Made by a program: the position numbers and the translations under genes. This document shows, in pieces, positions 23,044 through 35,084 of a DNA stretch of 64,000 nt. The DNA comes from Multifurca ochricompacta. Its lineage: Eukaryota > Basidiomycota > Agaricomycetes > Russulales > Russulaceae. The stretch's first letter is position 1, and each line of letters opens with the position of its first letter. The notes under the pieces are model-generated. The model ran no database searches and was not told the origin of the DNA. It saw only the letters and a program-made list of their open reading frames with translations. The DNA lies in the NCBI GenBank assembly GCA_022496185.1, contig WTXG01000090.1, forward strand, positions 80,645 to 144,644, written 5' to 3'.

Positions 23044-25124
23044 TTAAAGTGGGGTGACGACAGCATGAGACGGGTTAGAGGCAGTATGTGTGATCTCTCT
23101 TGATGGGCCGGCGACAGCCTCTTCAACATGACTAGTCGAATCTGACCGATGCCCAGGGATGTTACACAAAGGATAAGAGGATATCTTCGAAAGAATGTCG
23201 TCATTGCCTTTAGTAGAGCCAGAAAAAGCTGTTGGAGCAGCATCAGTACCATTGTGCAAACCAATGTAGACATGACGAATAGGTCGCAGGATATCGACAA
23301 GGTAATAGCGGCCGTGACGATCCTCGGTATCCGTCGCTTCTCGAATAATTTGATTCCACAGATCACAGAATTCGTGTTGCAGTGCAGGAACTGTATCTTG
23401 TACGTTAAATCGGGAAACCAATAGGAGAGTGGCTTCTGCGGCCCAGTGAAGGTAACCACTCTCCGAACGGAAGCGAACGATGTTCCGAGTTATGTGGATC
23501 AAATTCGCAAGAGACATACTATCGCCGTGCGCAAGGTAATTCTCTATTACTCGTCTTGAGATACCTAATTGGTCGGTCGCGAGTTCGAACCAACGCTCGT
23601 CGTGTTTTTGCGATCTTGCTATAATCTTGGAAATTGCCCATTTCGAATAGCGAGCAGTGGTCGGGTTATCGTAAGTGGCTCTCTTCAAGAAGAGTCCAAA
23701 CTCAACGGAGCGGGAAAGCCCGTATTGGTCGTTCCCGAAAGCGAGGTTAACGGTGTCCCAATTGATAGGAACGCCTGAAGGTGCCACACCCATGGCCTCC
23801 TCATATATGACAAACCGCCGTTGTTTCACAGACTCATGTACTAAATTTGATGACCAAGTACGCTGCATGAGTCCAAATAAGGTTCTAAACATCTTCTCGT
23901 GGTCTGAGGAATTAAAGGCTTGCCGAGGATTCTTCACAACTGTTGATCGGAAAAAGCCAGGGATGCCCGCAAAGAATTGCTCCAGTTCATGGTCTTCATC
24001 AGAACATTCCAGTGTCCACATTAACGCACGACCGTCGATCTTCGATGACAGGTTCAGAGCAGTTCTCTCCACTGTCTTCCCCATACCATCTGAAAGCCAC
24101 CCAAAACAGTACCGTACAAACTCACGAATGGGATCCACGACGGAATCGCTGAGATGAGCAAGCATGCCAGCTATCACGACGGTGGCACTGAATACAAGCA
24201 AGATGCTGGCCAAAAGGAAACATGCTGGCGACGAAAGTGGTGAATAGTACGGGCTATCAGGCCGAAAGATTGGCATCAGGGTGATGCATCCGTAGAACGC
24301 TCCACATAGCCCGACCCACCAAACCACGGCAATGAAAATAGTATGGTTGGTATTGAATAGAAAGATGAGAAGGCCAGCGAAGAAGAGAGAAAGGGAAAGA
24401 TGTAGAAGTGCTGGAAGTGCATCAACTGCCCATGGGAGGTGTAACTTGTCCACACCTTCAGCAAAGAATGTACGAATCCGAGCTCGCTTGTGTGGTGCAT
24501 ATCGTGGCTGAGTAACCTTGATATATCGACGCGCCCATTGCTGTAGTAGTGTTGCCAGCAGTGCACAAGTAAGACTTATCACGAAGCTCAAGAACCACAG
24601 GGCGTTAACCCAAACTGCATATTTCGGTGGAGAGAATGCCGGCGGATTAACCAGAATGGGAGGAGTATGTGCTTGAGTTGTGCTGGCATTGGAAATGACT
24701 TGGTAGATACTCTGTAAGTAGAATGCAGAGGTATCCTGGGAATTTGGGCGGATGTCCTGGATGGACACGGCAAGTAATGCTGCAACTCCGGCAGAGAATA
24801 GACCAGTCTGCGAGGCTTAAGGTGTGTCACACGGAGAGTGGTAATGTGACTCACGAAAACGAGGATCCCATCTGCATCGGCTTTCCAACTCTCTGCCGCT
24901 TTCTCGTCTTGTTCTTTTGCAAGATTTAGATACATGCTAAATGTTGGTCCAGAGCTATCGGCAAAGGTGGACTCCCTCATCGATGTCTGATTTTGTGCTG
25001 GGTAATGACGGTGGCCTGTACAAGGTAGGCGAACTTGAGATTATGTTTGACTGGAAGATAACATACCTGGGTCATTCCCTTCCTCCGGTACATACTCGGG
25101 ACCAAACGTTTGGTGTTGAGACAT
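23044..25124 (-). CDS. DUF6535 membrane protein, gene B (A-type, shortened tail)
   Basis: Exons 25067-25124, 24855-25015 and 23044-24807 give 660 residues, with introns GTATGT...TACAG and GTGAGT...GCAG. Exon 1 begins MSQHQTFGPEYVPEEG. Exon 2 holds ESTFADSSGPTFSMYL and SWKADADGILVF. Exon 3 holds about five membrane segments, the QQWARRYIKVTQPRYAPHKR loop, SSKIDGRALMWTLECSDEDH and SSYPLCNIPGHR. The tail ends at HAVVTPL. Compared with G it lacks about 230 residues, and the DNA beyond the stop still resembles that tail, so an earlier longer protein was truncated. It pairs with A: 23450-25124 is A's duplicate. Confidence 0.88.
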
Positions 25125-25905
25125 TGAGGGTTGCGTGGGGGTATGGCAGGTAACAGGTCACTCTCACTTCTCGCTTATAGAAGACGCCACGGAGGCACGT
25201 GAACCACTCAAGCGCCCATCTACACTTCAGTTCGGATTCAGGTATTTATGATCACTCCAGTAGACCCATTCGCAGTCATAGTAATATGATCTTAAGATAT
25301 TCAGTCAGCCAGTCAACTTGTAGCTGTCGTCATATTTATGCGCCTTTTCCTAACAGGCCGATAGCAACCGGGTTAATCGGAAAGCGGACAGCCGGGTTTC
25401 AGGGTGATCGTGATAAACAAGTAACTGACTCAGAGATTTCATCCATTCCCCCGGGGCAAGAGAACAATTCATCGGAGTGTACTCCATGTCACAATTGCTA
25501 ACAAGTCGCCGAGCATGGGTGCAATCGAAAATATCGGTCATCTTTCTGATCCACTAGCGCTTTACTGATATACACTCATAACGGGAAAAAGGTGAAGGAT
25601 CTGTGGTCGTGTGAGGGAAAAGATGGTCTTTATTGATATAGATGATTTCATGAAAAGTGGTTGGAGAAAAGGCAGCGAAGGAAGGGAGATACCTGGAAGG
25701 TATACATTTGGAAGGCGAATCAGATACGACGGAGGGGAAAACCATTCTCATTTCTACTTTGAAGTGACGGAGTTCCTAAGACGTGAGGCTTAACACACTG
25801 AAAGAAACAGGAAAATACAAAGTCCACGGAACAGTGGGAAGGTACGGGCCTTCGAATCTTATCGACAGTGATGTGAGACTTGAGTTGAGATAGCGTTGAT
25901 TCACT
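25125..25905. other. Spacer, copy 2 of the A-D intergenic region
   Basis: Nearly identical to 1674-2454. No gene is supported. Confidence 0.6.
25196..25201. promoter_or_regulatory. CACGTG box 72 bp upstream of gene B
   Basis: Same position as upstream of A; conserved by duplication. A regulatory role is inferred. Confidence 0.35.
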
Positions 25906-27466
25906 TTAATGGGTTCCGCAGCCAGGCACATGGCACATTAGGATTGGGAGTGAATAGGAATAAGAGGACAGTCGAGAGTTTGTGTTGTTCAGAGCCAGAT
26001 TCGAGACAGGTGAGAGCAGCCCACAAGCCAAAGTGGGAGGAGGGGCAGCGGCTGTAGCACCATCATGTTGGAGAGTAGGAGGAATCAATAGTTTTTCCGT
26101 AGAGCCAGCAATAACCTCTGGAATCCGGGACATCAAATCCGAAATAACACGGCGATGGCTTTTGATGTTGCACAAAGGATACGAGGACAATAAAAGTAGA
26201 ACCACGTTTTCGTCAGCGGCGGAGGCGGAGAACGCAGTCGGGGTAGCATCTGTTCCTTCGTGTAGATCGATGTACGCATCCCGCATATGTCTGAGGACGA
26301 ATATGGCAGCCGATCGAACGCGATCCTCCTTTGCATTTTGTGCCTCGAGCACAACTTCATTCCAAAGTGAGCAGAAGTCGTGTTGAAGACTTGGAAAAGT
26401 ATTGTGTATGTTGAATTTAAGAACGGATTTGAGTGCCATTGAGCGCCCGCCCGCACCGACGGTCCAGGTCCAACCATGGTTGGAATAATCATGAACCGTG
26501 CGCCTAGATATGTCGATTAAGCAGGCAAGGATCACGCTATCCCCGTGCGCAATGTAGCTCTAGAGAACCGCTTTCGAGATCCCGAGCTGGTCAATGGCGA
26601 GTTCGAACCAGTGATCATTGCATTCTTTTGCGCTTCCTAAGATCACCAAGATAACGCAACTCGCATGATATACAACGAACATGCCATAGTAATCAATCCT
26701 CATTAGAAAGAGCCCGAATTCAACCGACTTGAGAAGACCATTCCACTCTCTGTAGACAGTGCATTGGAGGACGGCCCAATTGATAGGAAGTGATGCCACA
26801 TTCATTGCCTTCGTGAAAATGACGATCCGCCGTTGCTTCACTGACTCAGTCACCAAACTCGATGTCAGTGTACGATGCATTAACCTTAACCCAATCAATG
26901 CCTGTGACATTGCCTCTCCATTTGGTGCCTTGAACGCTTCCAGGGAATCCGGGATAAGTGATGAGCTGCAAAAGCCGGGAATGCTTGCAAAGAACTGCTC
27001 TAATTCGTGGTCCTCATCCAACGACTCCAGTGTCCATATTAAGGCTCGACCATCGATCTCCGAGAAAGCTTTTAAGCTGATTCTTCCGCCGCCTTCCCTG
27101 TGCCGTATAGACACCATCGACTATAACGGTCCTTCAAGTCGCCAAGGCGATCCCAAGTTGCATGGCTGAAGTAATTCCAAGATGCGAACCACCTGAAAAT
27201 TTAGAAGACAACAAGTAGCGTGCCTGCATAAAGGAACCAGCGTAATATGGGCTATCATGCTGAAAGAGCGGCATTAGTGTGACACATACGTATAACGGGA
27301 AAGGTGAATCAGTGTGGGCAACGCTTCAACCGCCCAAGACAGGTGCAACTTGTCGACGCCTTCTGCAAAGAATGCACGAATACAAGCTTGTTTATGTGGA
27401 CTGTAACATGGCTGGGTGACCTTCACATATCGACGTGCCCACTGCTGTAATAATGTCGCTAGCATG
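25906..27466 (-). pseudogene. DUF6535 pseudogene H (duplicate of C)
   Basis: Carries the same in-frame TAG (at 26560) and the same one-base deletion before SEIDGRALIW as pseudogene C, and the same missing 5' end (homology to D stops at about 27466). A further 90-bp deletion near 27296 removes most of one membrane segment (the LFLF...CWVGIC stretch kept in C). Pieces such as IDISRRTVHDYSNHGW, EVVLEAQNAK and SSYPLCNIKSHR remain readable. Confidence 0.9.
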
Positions 27467-27753
27467 GCGTGGTGTAAGGCTTTGTGTAAGAGCACATTGT
27501 GACGCATCACATAATGTACATATGATATGTAACGCACCTCACTTCTCCTGAGCCCGCCTCAAAGCTATTTGAGTCGTGTATTTCAGTTTGGGGTGTTTGA
27601 CAGCAGGAAACCATTTTTTTAGTATGTAGAATAAAATATGCAATGTATTATGTGTTGGAATTGTTGGAATAGCAGCACGCACAGAAAGGTACCGGAGATG
27701 GTGGGCCGGACTAACAACTACTATACGACTCTTACATTCACATTCCAATATGC

Positions 27754-28241
27754 ACTGCGACGGTGTCACCCCCGCGACGTTTGCACACGTTGCCTTAGAC
27801 TGTCCACTACACGCCCAAGTTCGGACGGAGTGCGACATGGACCCCGGCTCGTTGTTCGACGAGCTTACCTGGCCGCAGATCTTCAACAATCGCGCCAGAG
27901 TCACCCAGCTCCTGGAATTCATCCAGGCTTCGAGGGCTTTCTTCAAGCCCATCAACGCCCGCAGGCCCCGCGAACCCCCTTGAAGGGGGTCTCTCTGGAC
28001 TTGGACTTAGTAAGACTTTTCTTTACTTTGAACGGTCTCTTTCCTGGACGGCCTCTCCACGTACCTTTTCCCTTAGCTTTTTCTCTTTGAGTTTTGCGCC
28101 TAGCATGTCCCAGTAGACACGGCATCTCCATGTACATTCTCACAGTAGTTACATTGTACCCTGATGTAGCCGCGCGATTGGGCGGAGTCCCGCAAGCGCG
28201 TCAATAAAGTCGAGTTCAAAAAAAAAAAAAAAAAAAAAAAA
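27754..28241 (+). mobile_element. 5'-truncated LINE fragment with long poly(A), copy 2 only
   Basis: Flanked by a 14-bp target duplication (ACATTCCAATATGC at 27740-27753 and 28242-28255). The empty site is intact in copy 1 at about 4975-4988. It ends in a run of more than 20 A. The body reads as the C-terminus of a LINE ORF2: a Cys/His motif (CDGVTPATFAHVALDCPLH) followed by ELTWPQIFNN and LLEFIQASRAFFKPI, with a stop near 27981. The 3' untranslated part matches the fragment at 21106-21541, so both come from the same LINE family. The long poly(A) and clean duplication suggest recent insertion. Confidence 0.93.
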
Positions 28242-28487
28242 ACATTCCAATATGCGTATAAGATAGACTACTGCATTGTGTTTAGAACCTCAGTCTTCTA
28301 CTACAAAGACTGAGGTTAGTACCATTCTCACTCGTAGCTACAGCATTCGTTAACTGACTCTATTACTGTAGCTATTCGCTATACAGGTACTAGTTACTCA
28401 ATATAGTCTTCTACTACAAAGACTGAGCTATTCGCTATACAGTCTCCTACAGGAATAGCAGCCACAGCATGGATAGATAATTTGAGG

Positions 28488-29179
28488 TTATTCTTCTGGG
28501 ATATCAATAGGACAATACGGGACATGATCTTTACAGTGCATTAATTTAATGAAGACAACATCAGAAAGGTCAGATAAGGTTATATGTATCCAACCAGAGC
28601 AGTCAAAGGTTTCCATTGATTCTTTATTCCGATTTTTGACACCTTCTTGGTGGCTCTTTGATGGGGCATGCTGCCGATTGGTATTTTGGGCACAATTGTA
28701 TGTGTAACGTGTTGATGTGCCCACAGATCGTTTGTGGTCATATTTACTCTGGTAACTGATATGAAGAGATTCATAATTTTGTAATGAAAAAAAGGAAGTG
28801 TTATGCACAGGAACCGATAACTCATCACTTCCCACATCAGACTGACAATGGCATCTGCCCGCTCCCTCCTATCAGGGTAACCCACTAGATCCTTGATATT
28901 CACATTTGCTTTGACCTCTATCACATCTTTCTGCCTTCCCAGGAAAGTCAAAAATTCATTTAGTGGCAAAACAGATAAGCTTTCATCTGATGCATCCTGA
29001 TCCCCATTGGTTTCAGGGTTCTGAACCTTCTCCAAGTTCTTCTTGGCCTGTCTATTGCGTTTTGTCTTTATCGTGCAGAGAGAACATGTTGCGGTATGTG
29101 TTGAAGTATTTGCCTTCAGTGGAAATTGTTCAAGACCTAGGGACTTCTTGCATTTTGAGCACTTCTTTGACTCCATCAT
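28488..29179 (-). CDS. Truncated MULE-type zinc-ribbon protein, copy 2
   Basis: Exons 28809-29179 and 28488-28755, same design as 5221-5912. The intron donor is GTGCAT here instead of GTGCGT, a change at position +5 that should weaken splicing. Without splicing the frame continues for a further 68 codons of non-homologous sequence. Otherwise the zinc-ribbon and the CSGWIHITLSD / HCKDHVPYCPID block are unchanged apart from a few substitutions. Confidence 0.55.
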
Positions 29180-29264
29180 TTCCAGACAGTTATGAGGTGG
29201 GCTCAGGAGAAGTGAGGCGCGTTACATATCAGTTGTCTCTGTATGTACATCACGTGATGCGTCA

Positions 29265-30179
29265 GGTAAGGATAGCTAGTGCTCTCTTCCTTTGCCCCGT
29301 TACGGCCCGTCCTGCGTTCAACCGCTCACCTCTGTCTTCACCGCTCTTCACAGTCACCCTTGTGTCTTCAATCGTCAAAGGATGTTATGCCACTCAAAGT
29401 TGAAGGATGGATATTGTCGTGTGTCATGAACCTATTCTTGTTTACTTCTTTTCATATCCCTTTCATCTTCACACCCATGCGGCGCGTCCCTTCTTTTACA
29501 TTACACTCCCTACATACTGGACTTGGATTTGGGCTTATTCCATACTGACATCATGTATATAAAAGACGAGTATTTCATCCATGAAATACTAGACTAGTTC
29601 TTGGTTCTTACCTCTATGCTTTATTACGTGTCATAGCCTTCGAAAGTAGCAAACACTCCACTAAGCCTCAAGAAGTTTTCAACGTATTCGACGTATTCGA
29701 CGTTTCAACAGCATTCGATGTACGGCCTCATCGACCCATTCAATATTATGACGTTATCGAACCAACAAACCCAAACCCTTGCCCTTTACTCTTTCTCTCT
29801 TCCTTCTCCCGCGGAATCTCTCTCCGCTCCGAACTCACACGGTCTCACGATCATACATTGGTGGGTCATTTGCTACTTTTGAAGGCTGTGGCATGCAACG
29901 AGACAAAAAGGTAAGAAAGAAGGAACCCGCTTCATGGGTGTGGGGTGGTTGAACGAGCGGGAAGGCAGGACAGGCCAGAACATGCAGACGCAGAAGATTT
30001 CGGGCCCAGAGCCCAAGCTATTCAACGGGACTGATATATTATCTACATTCGTGCCTAGCCTCAACACAGTCTCTGGAAGATAAACGGTACCGAAACATAC
30101 ACATAACCACAGACGTCACGTCACCAAAACGTCCTCAAACTATTACCAACGTGGTAGCTGGATGATGCCAAGAGCTTGT
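29265..30179. promoter_or_regulatory. Spacer with promoter-like segment, copy 2
   Basis: Duplicate of 5998-6903, including the GTTGAAGGATGG...TATATAA segment at about 29400-29560. No gene is supported. Confidence 0.4.
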
Positions 30180-32926
30180 TCAACGGTTAGCATCATTGGG
30201 AAATGGCACTGTATCAAAGGAGCGGCGTGAAGGAATGAAGCTTGACGACGCCGGTCCGGGTGAATGGTGGGTGGCTTCTACAGGAATAGGAAGGCTCTGG
30301 CCCGAAAGATTCCTAAATCTTCGGAGCACTGCACAACTTTGTGCAACTTGGCGAGCAGCAACTGGAAAGGGGTCAATAGGAGAGGGTGTCCGTCTGGGCG
30401 GCGTGCGGTCATCTTGGGACATTGAAAATGCTGAGGACAACCGCCAGTCCGCGTGCGGTGCACTGTTGAGGGCTGGAATCAGGGCTGGAGTTAATGGAGT
30501 ACCAGGAGGTACCGCAGAAGGAGGGGGGATGGTTGATTCCTCATTGTCCTTTCCAGCCAAAGGGAAGGCTAACGAAGAAGTTGGCTGAGTAGAATTAGAG
30601 GTGGAGTTGGCCGTAGACGAAGTAGAAGACGCATCAGTGGTGTTTTGCGTTGGATCAGTGAGGGCTGATGACGACGAAGTACCGGAAATATGGTTGCTTT
30701 CAATGTTGACAGGGGTGACCAAAGGTTTATTTACCGATAGAAACTTTTGCGGTGCGGGAGGCATGTCAACATGTGATGGCTCGTCTGATGGGTGTGTGAT
30801 GATATAACTTGGGATCGGCGCGGGTGGGAAGAGTACATCGTGTCTGGTTCGGGTATTCATGGAGGCGTCACGGCGTATAGTAGCGGAAAGATGAGCCATC
30901 GACCTTGTTGCGCTGCCGATCAGCTGATGAACGTGGGGGTTCGTCGTGTACGGGTGATGACCTGGGATATTGCACAGCGGGTACAAGGACTGGGAGGTGA
31001 GGGGTGAAGGAGTATTTTGCGAATCATTGGTGTCTCGATGTAAACCTATGTAAATATGGTGGAGGTGCTTGAGGATAAGGTTGAAATTTGACTTAAGTCG
31101 GTTGTCTGTTCCATTCTTCATTTCGAGGATGATTTTATTCCACAAGGCACAGAAGCCGTGCTGTAGTCCAGGAAGGGTATGTTGGACATTAAATTTCGAA
31201 ACTAGTTCAAGTGTCTTCCCCGCAACTTCGATGATACCAAGCCAACTGTGCTGAGATTGGGCAAGGAAGATGTACCGGATAATCCAGATCATGTTAGCGA
31301 GTAACACACTATCTCCAAGTGCAAGATCGTTCCGAAGGACTGTTTCCGACACGCCTAGTTGGCTGGTGACCAGTTCGAACCAACGGTCGTCGTGTTCTTT
31401 AACTGTTGCTATGATGATGGATGACATGCATCGCGAAATATAAACCGCGAATGGATCGCGATGATGTACCCTCTTAAGAACAAGCCCGAATTCAACATGA
31501 CCCAAGAGTTCATACCACTCCCCGTAAAGAACACGCCGGAAGATCTGCCACTTAATGGGAAGATGCGCCTCGTCAATTGTCTTCCTGCAGATGATGACGC
31601 GCCGTTGCTTCACTGATTCGGAGACCACGTTTGATGCCAAGGTCCGATGAATCAGTCCGATTAAAGCTTCTGATAACCTCTCCTCGTTTGGCTCGATGAA
31701 GCAGCGTATGGGATCCTTGACCATTTTTGAGCTACAGAAGCCAGGGACGCCCGCGAAGAATCGCTCCAATTCGTGGTCTTCGTCCAGGGTCTCGAATGCC
31801 CACATCAAAGCGCGACCATCAATCTCCGATGATAGCTCCCTAGCAGCTTCTTCGGCTGTTTTCTCAATACCAAGTGATAGAAAATCACGATAGCGTTTCC
31901 CCAACTTATTGACGTGGCGCAAGGTTGTAGAGCTGACGCATGAGAACCATGAAATAACTTTGAAGAGCACGAGTAGTATGCCCGTAACAAGGAACCAGGC
32001 TGATCTTGAAAGCGGGGCATAATACGGACTGTCGTGCCGAAATATAGGCATGACAGTGATGCATATGTATACGGCAATGCAAAGCCCGACCCACCAAACC
32101 ACGATGGTAAAGGCAGTGTGGTTGATATTAAACAGGAACACCAGGAGGCCTGCGAAGAAGAGGAAAAGGGAAACGTGTACGAGGGTTGGTAATGCATCAA
32201 CTGCCAACGGAAGGTGTAGTTTCTCGACACCTTCCGCAAAGAATGCACGGATCCGAGCTCGCTTGTGTGGACCGTATCGTGGCTGTGTGATCTTCGTATA
32301 TCGACGGGCCCACTGCTGTAGAAATGTAGCCAGCAAAGCACAGGTAATGCTAATGGCCAGGCTGAGAAACCAAAGTGAATTAACCCAGACAGCCCAATTT
32401 GGGGGAGAAAAGGAAGTGGATGGGTTGGAAAGGGAAGAGGAAATGGTGACATTAGAACCATTGGCATTGGCAACAAGCTGATAAATATTTGCGAGATAAA
32501 ATGCGGAGGTGTCCTGTGGGTTCGGTCGAATGTCCTGGATTGAGATTGCTAACAAAGCCGCAACGGCGGCCGAGAATAGACCAGTCTGAAAATGTGTTTG
32601 AATTCAATTTTAAATTGTGGACTATTGGTACTCACGAATACTAGGATGCCATCCGCATCTGCTTTCCAGCTCTCAGCTAGCTTCCTGTCTTCCTCCTCTG
32701 CTATCCCCAAATACATGGTGAAGAGAGGCCCTGATCCATCTATGAAGTCTGACTCTCCGCGCGATGCCGCATTTTGTGCAGGTCGAGGTGGGTAGCCTAT
32801 AATAGTGTGTCAACGCGGCGAAAATACAGTAAACTAGGGGGAAAATACAGAACCTGTGTCAATCTCCTCCTCGGCTGGTATACCCACAGTATTGACAGGC
32901 TCGTAAGCGTAAGCGACTTGATTCAT
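30180..32926 (-). CDS. DUF6535 membrane protein, gene E' (intact duplicate of E)
   Basis: Exons 32854-32926, 32636-32796 and 30180-32585 give 879 residues, the same length as E with no coding indel. Splice sites are unchanged. Domain order is as in E: leader, ADADGILVF, five membrane segments, SEIDGRALMW, DEDHELERFF, SLYPLCNIPGHH and a Ser/Thr/Pro-rich tail. Most of the gene differs from E by about one base in a hundred (counted by eye over one stretch), but 31434-31685 differs at roughly 35 positions. In that patch E' carries the more family-typical residues (ALIGLIHRTLASN, SVKQRRVIICRK, KWQIFRRVLYGEW), so E is probably the altered copy. Confidence 0.9.
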
Positions 32927-33467
32927 GAAATAACTAACGTATGAAAGTCAGAGGGAAAGTTGACGTTGAAGGGTCCTTTGCCTCCACTCAGAGAGGGTTG
33001 CAGCTGCCGCATTGAAAACATGAGGCAGACATGTCCTTAGACCTAGCCCTCAGTCATCAGTCGGAAGCCATAGAAATTATGACGTTGCGTCAACCTGCTG
33101 ACCATGCTTCCATCACTTCACCGCTACAGGCCTTACTGGTGTTTCTCGTTTCCCATTCTACCGTTCCCTGACCAATTCACTTACCTCTTCACAGTGGCCA
33201 CTGACATGCTTCCACCATCTTGGGAAAAGCATTAAAAACCTAGGTATTCTCTTCTTGCCTTCTCTTCATCCAGGATATTGTTTGCTACTATTATCCATAC
33301 GGGTACCACGCACGGCATGTCGGCACAATCTTGTGGATAGACGAAAACAGGTCAAGGGATTAGGCTTCATGGGGTAGTAGTTTTCTAGGAAAAGCTCCTT
33401 CTGACTAGCACGCCTCACTGGCCGTATATGCATGAATTGGTTGGCGTTTGGCGTTGACCGTAATGGC
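32927..33467. other. Upstream region of E', no gene
   Basis: Duplicate of 9651-10187; nothing else recognised. Confidence 0.5.
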
Positions 33468-33475
33468 GCCTTGTA

Positions 33476-34235
33476 TAGGGTTGCGGAAAATATTCGAGGC
33501 CGATATTTTACTGGTAATTTACAGAGGGTCTGATGGGAAGGTGGTAATTTACTGTAATTTACCGTAAAAAATTCCACGTGATACTTTCACGTGATGTTTT
33601 CAATATAATTCCATTTCCATCGAGAAGTCGTTGTCTAGGGGCTCTCCGAGAGCTTCTGGAGGGTTAGGAGCAGCCACAGAAATGTCACCTGATGGTTCAT
33701 CAGAAAGAGCTGCTGCAAGACACTGAGATGACAGATTGTGAGACCTCAAGAGAAAGTTCAGGACGGAATGTCTCAAGATTCGGCTCATCCAACCAACTAT
33801 CATCCTCATCATAATCCGAATTCTCATCCAGTTTGCCATCTGACTTCGAAAAGAACCTGTTCTTGAGTCAAAACTGAAGTGCAAGCTACAGAAATACTGT
33901 CCTTAAATACTGTAAAGAGCATGCTGCGCTATAGTCATAAGGATTGTATCTTAATCATAATAAATGAGTGGAATGTTAGTAATATATTACAATGCACCGG
34001 CAACACCGGTCACCTCTGATCCGGTCCGGCTTACCCCGATCCGTTCCCGGCTCAACAGCTCACTTGTATATTTAGTTTAGTTGAATTTTTGAACTCATAT
34101 ATTAGTCACGTGGGCACGTGACCTGGTGGTAAATTACTATTCCCATTGCGACCCAGTAAATTACCAGTAAATTACCGGTAAATTACCGGTAAATAATGGG
34201 TTCGTAAAAAAGTACCCCTTTTTTCCGCAACCCTA
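33476..34235. mobile_element. Non-autonomous hAT element, second family (760 bp), copy 2 only
   Basis: Same ends (TAGGGTTGCGG / CCGCAACCCTA) and same interior as 16376-17121. Flanked by an 8-bp duplication GCCTTGTA (33468-33475 and 34236-34243). The uninterrupted site GCCTTGTA is at 10194-10201 in copy 1, so insertion followed the segmental duplication. It interrupts the SINE-like unit, whose remainder continues at 34236-34360. The internal minus-strand frame is shifted compared with its sister, supporting a non-coding status. Confidence 0.93.
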
Positions 34236-34360
34236 GCCTTGTAACGTAGTGGTAGCGCTAATGTCGCATGTTAGCTAAAAGTCATGTGACCGCGATGCTC
34301 CCACGCTGACATTTCCAAAAAAAGGGGTCGGTTTAAATAAATAAATAAATAAATAAAAGC

Positions 34361-35084
34361 GAGCTGGACAGGCAGTCCATAAAGAAGGTCATGGCGTAAC
34401 ACGTTGCGATTCTGAGGAGCGACAGACGGCTATGACTCTGTTGCGTGTCACTGCTGTCCCCGTCACTCTATGTAAAAGACAACGTTGCAAAGTAAGCGTA
34501 AGAAACCTGCTTCGCTCACCCTAGACCAGTTTCTATTTGATATGGACCTCACGTGATGGCCTTAAAAATGAACTTCGGTCTACCCGCACACTCGCTTCTT
34601 TAACTTAACTCACATGGAGGTACCCGCACTACACCAGCATGCACCTCTAGCGGCTGCCAAGAAGGTAAAATATAAAGGGGTTGTAAGAAAGACACTCGTG
34701 CCACGCGCGGAAAACGCATCAAACTCGCCCATCCGTCGGCCATCCGACGTCTAAACTTCAGACTTATCACCACCCAATGTGTCCAAGGCGCGACAGCACG
34801 TTCCCAAACTAGTGACTTCCACTAATCTCCAAAAACTATCCCTTTTAGGCGACTTTAATTTTATTCCACATGAGCTACACAAATCGTGGTAAGCTAGTTG
34901 TTATGGAGATGAGTGGGGATATCTATCAGCGTCTTGGGGGGACAATCCAGCATGACCAAAAAGTTGCGAGGAATCTATAGCTATGTCAGTAGACGGTAAC
35001 ACAGACTGGGCTGGATGTGAGAGAAGCCTGGTTGCGAAGCTGAGCCTCCGAGCATTCCTGTCTGCTTCAATTTGCTATAGCATT
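34361..35084. other. Downstream region of gene I, no gene
   Basis: Duplicate of 10321-10993 with an extra stretch of about 35 bp near 34570. Nothing recognised. Confidence 0.5.

Larger units (their letters stand above)
27500..29264. mobile_element. MULE-like long-TIR DNA transposon, copy 2 (split by a LINE)
   Basis: Terminal repeats are at 27500-27561 and 29203-29264. Removing the LINE insert and its 14-bp duplication leaves 1263 bp, exactly as in copy 1. The left terminal repeat is uninterrupted here because the hAT element of copy 1 is absent. Confidence 0.75.
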
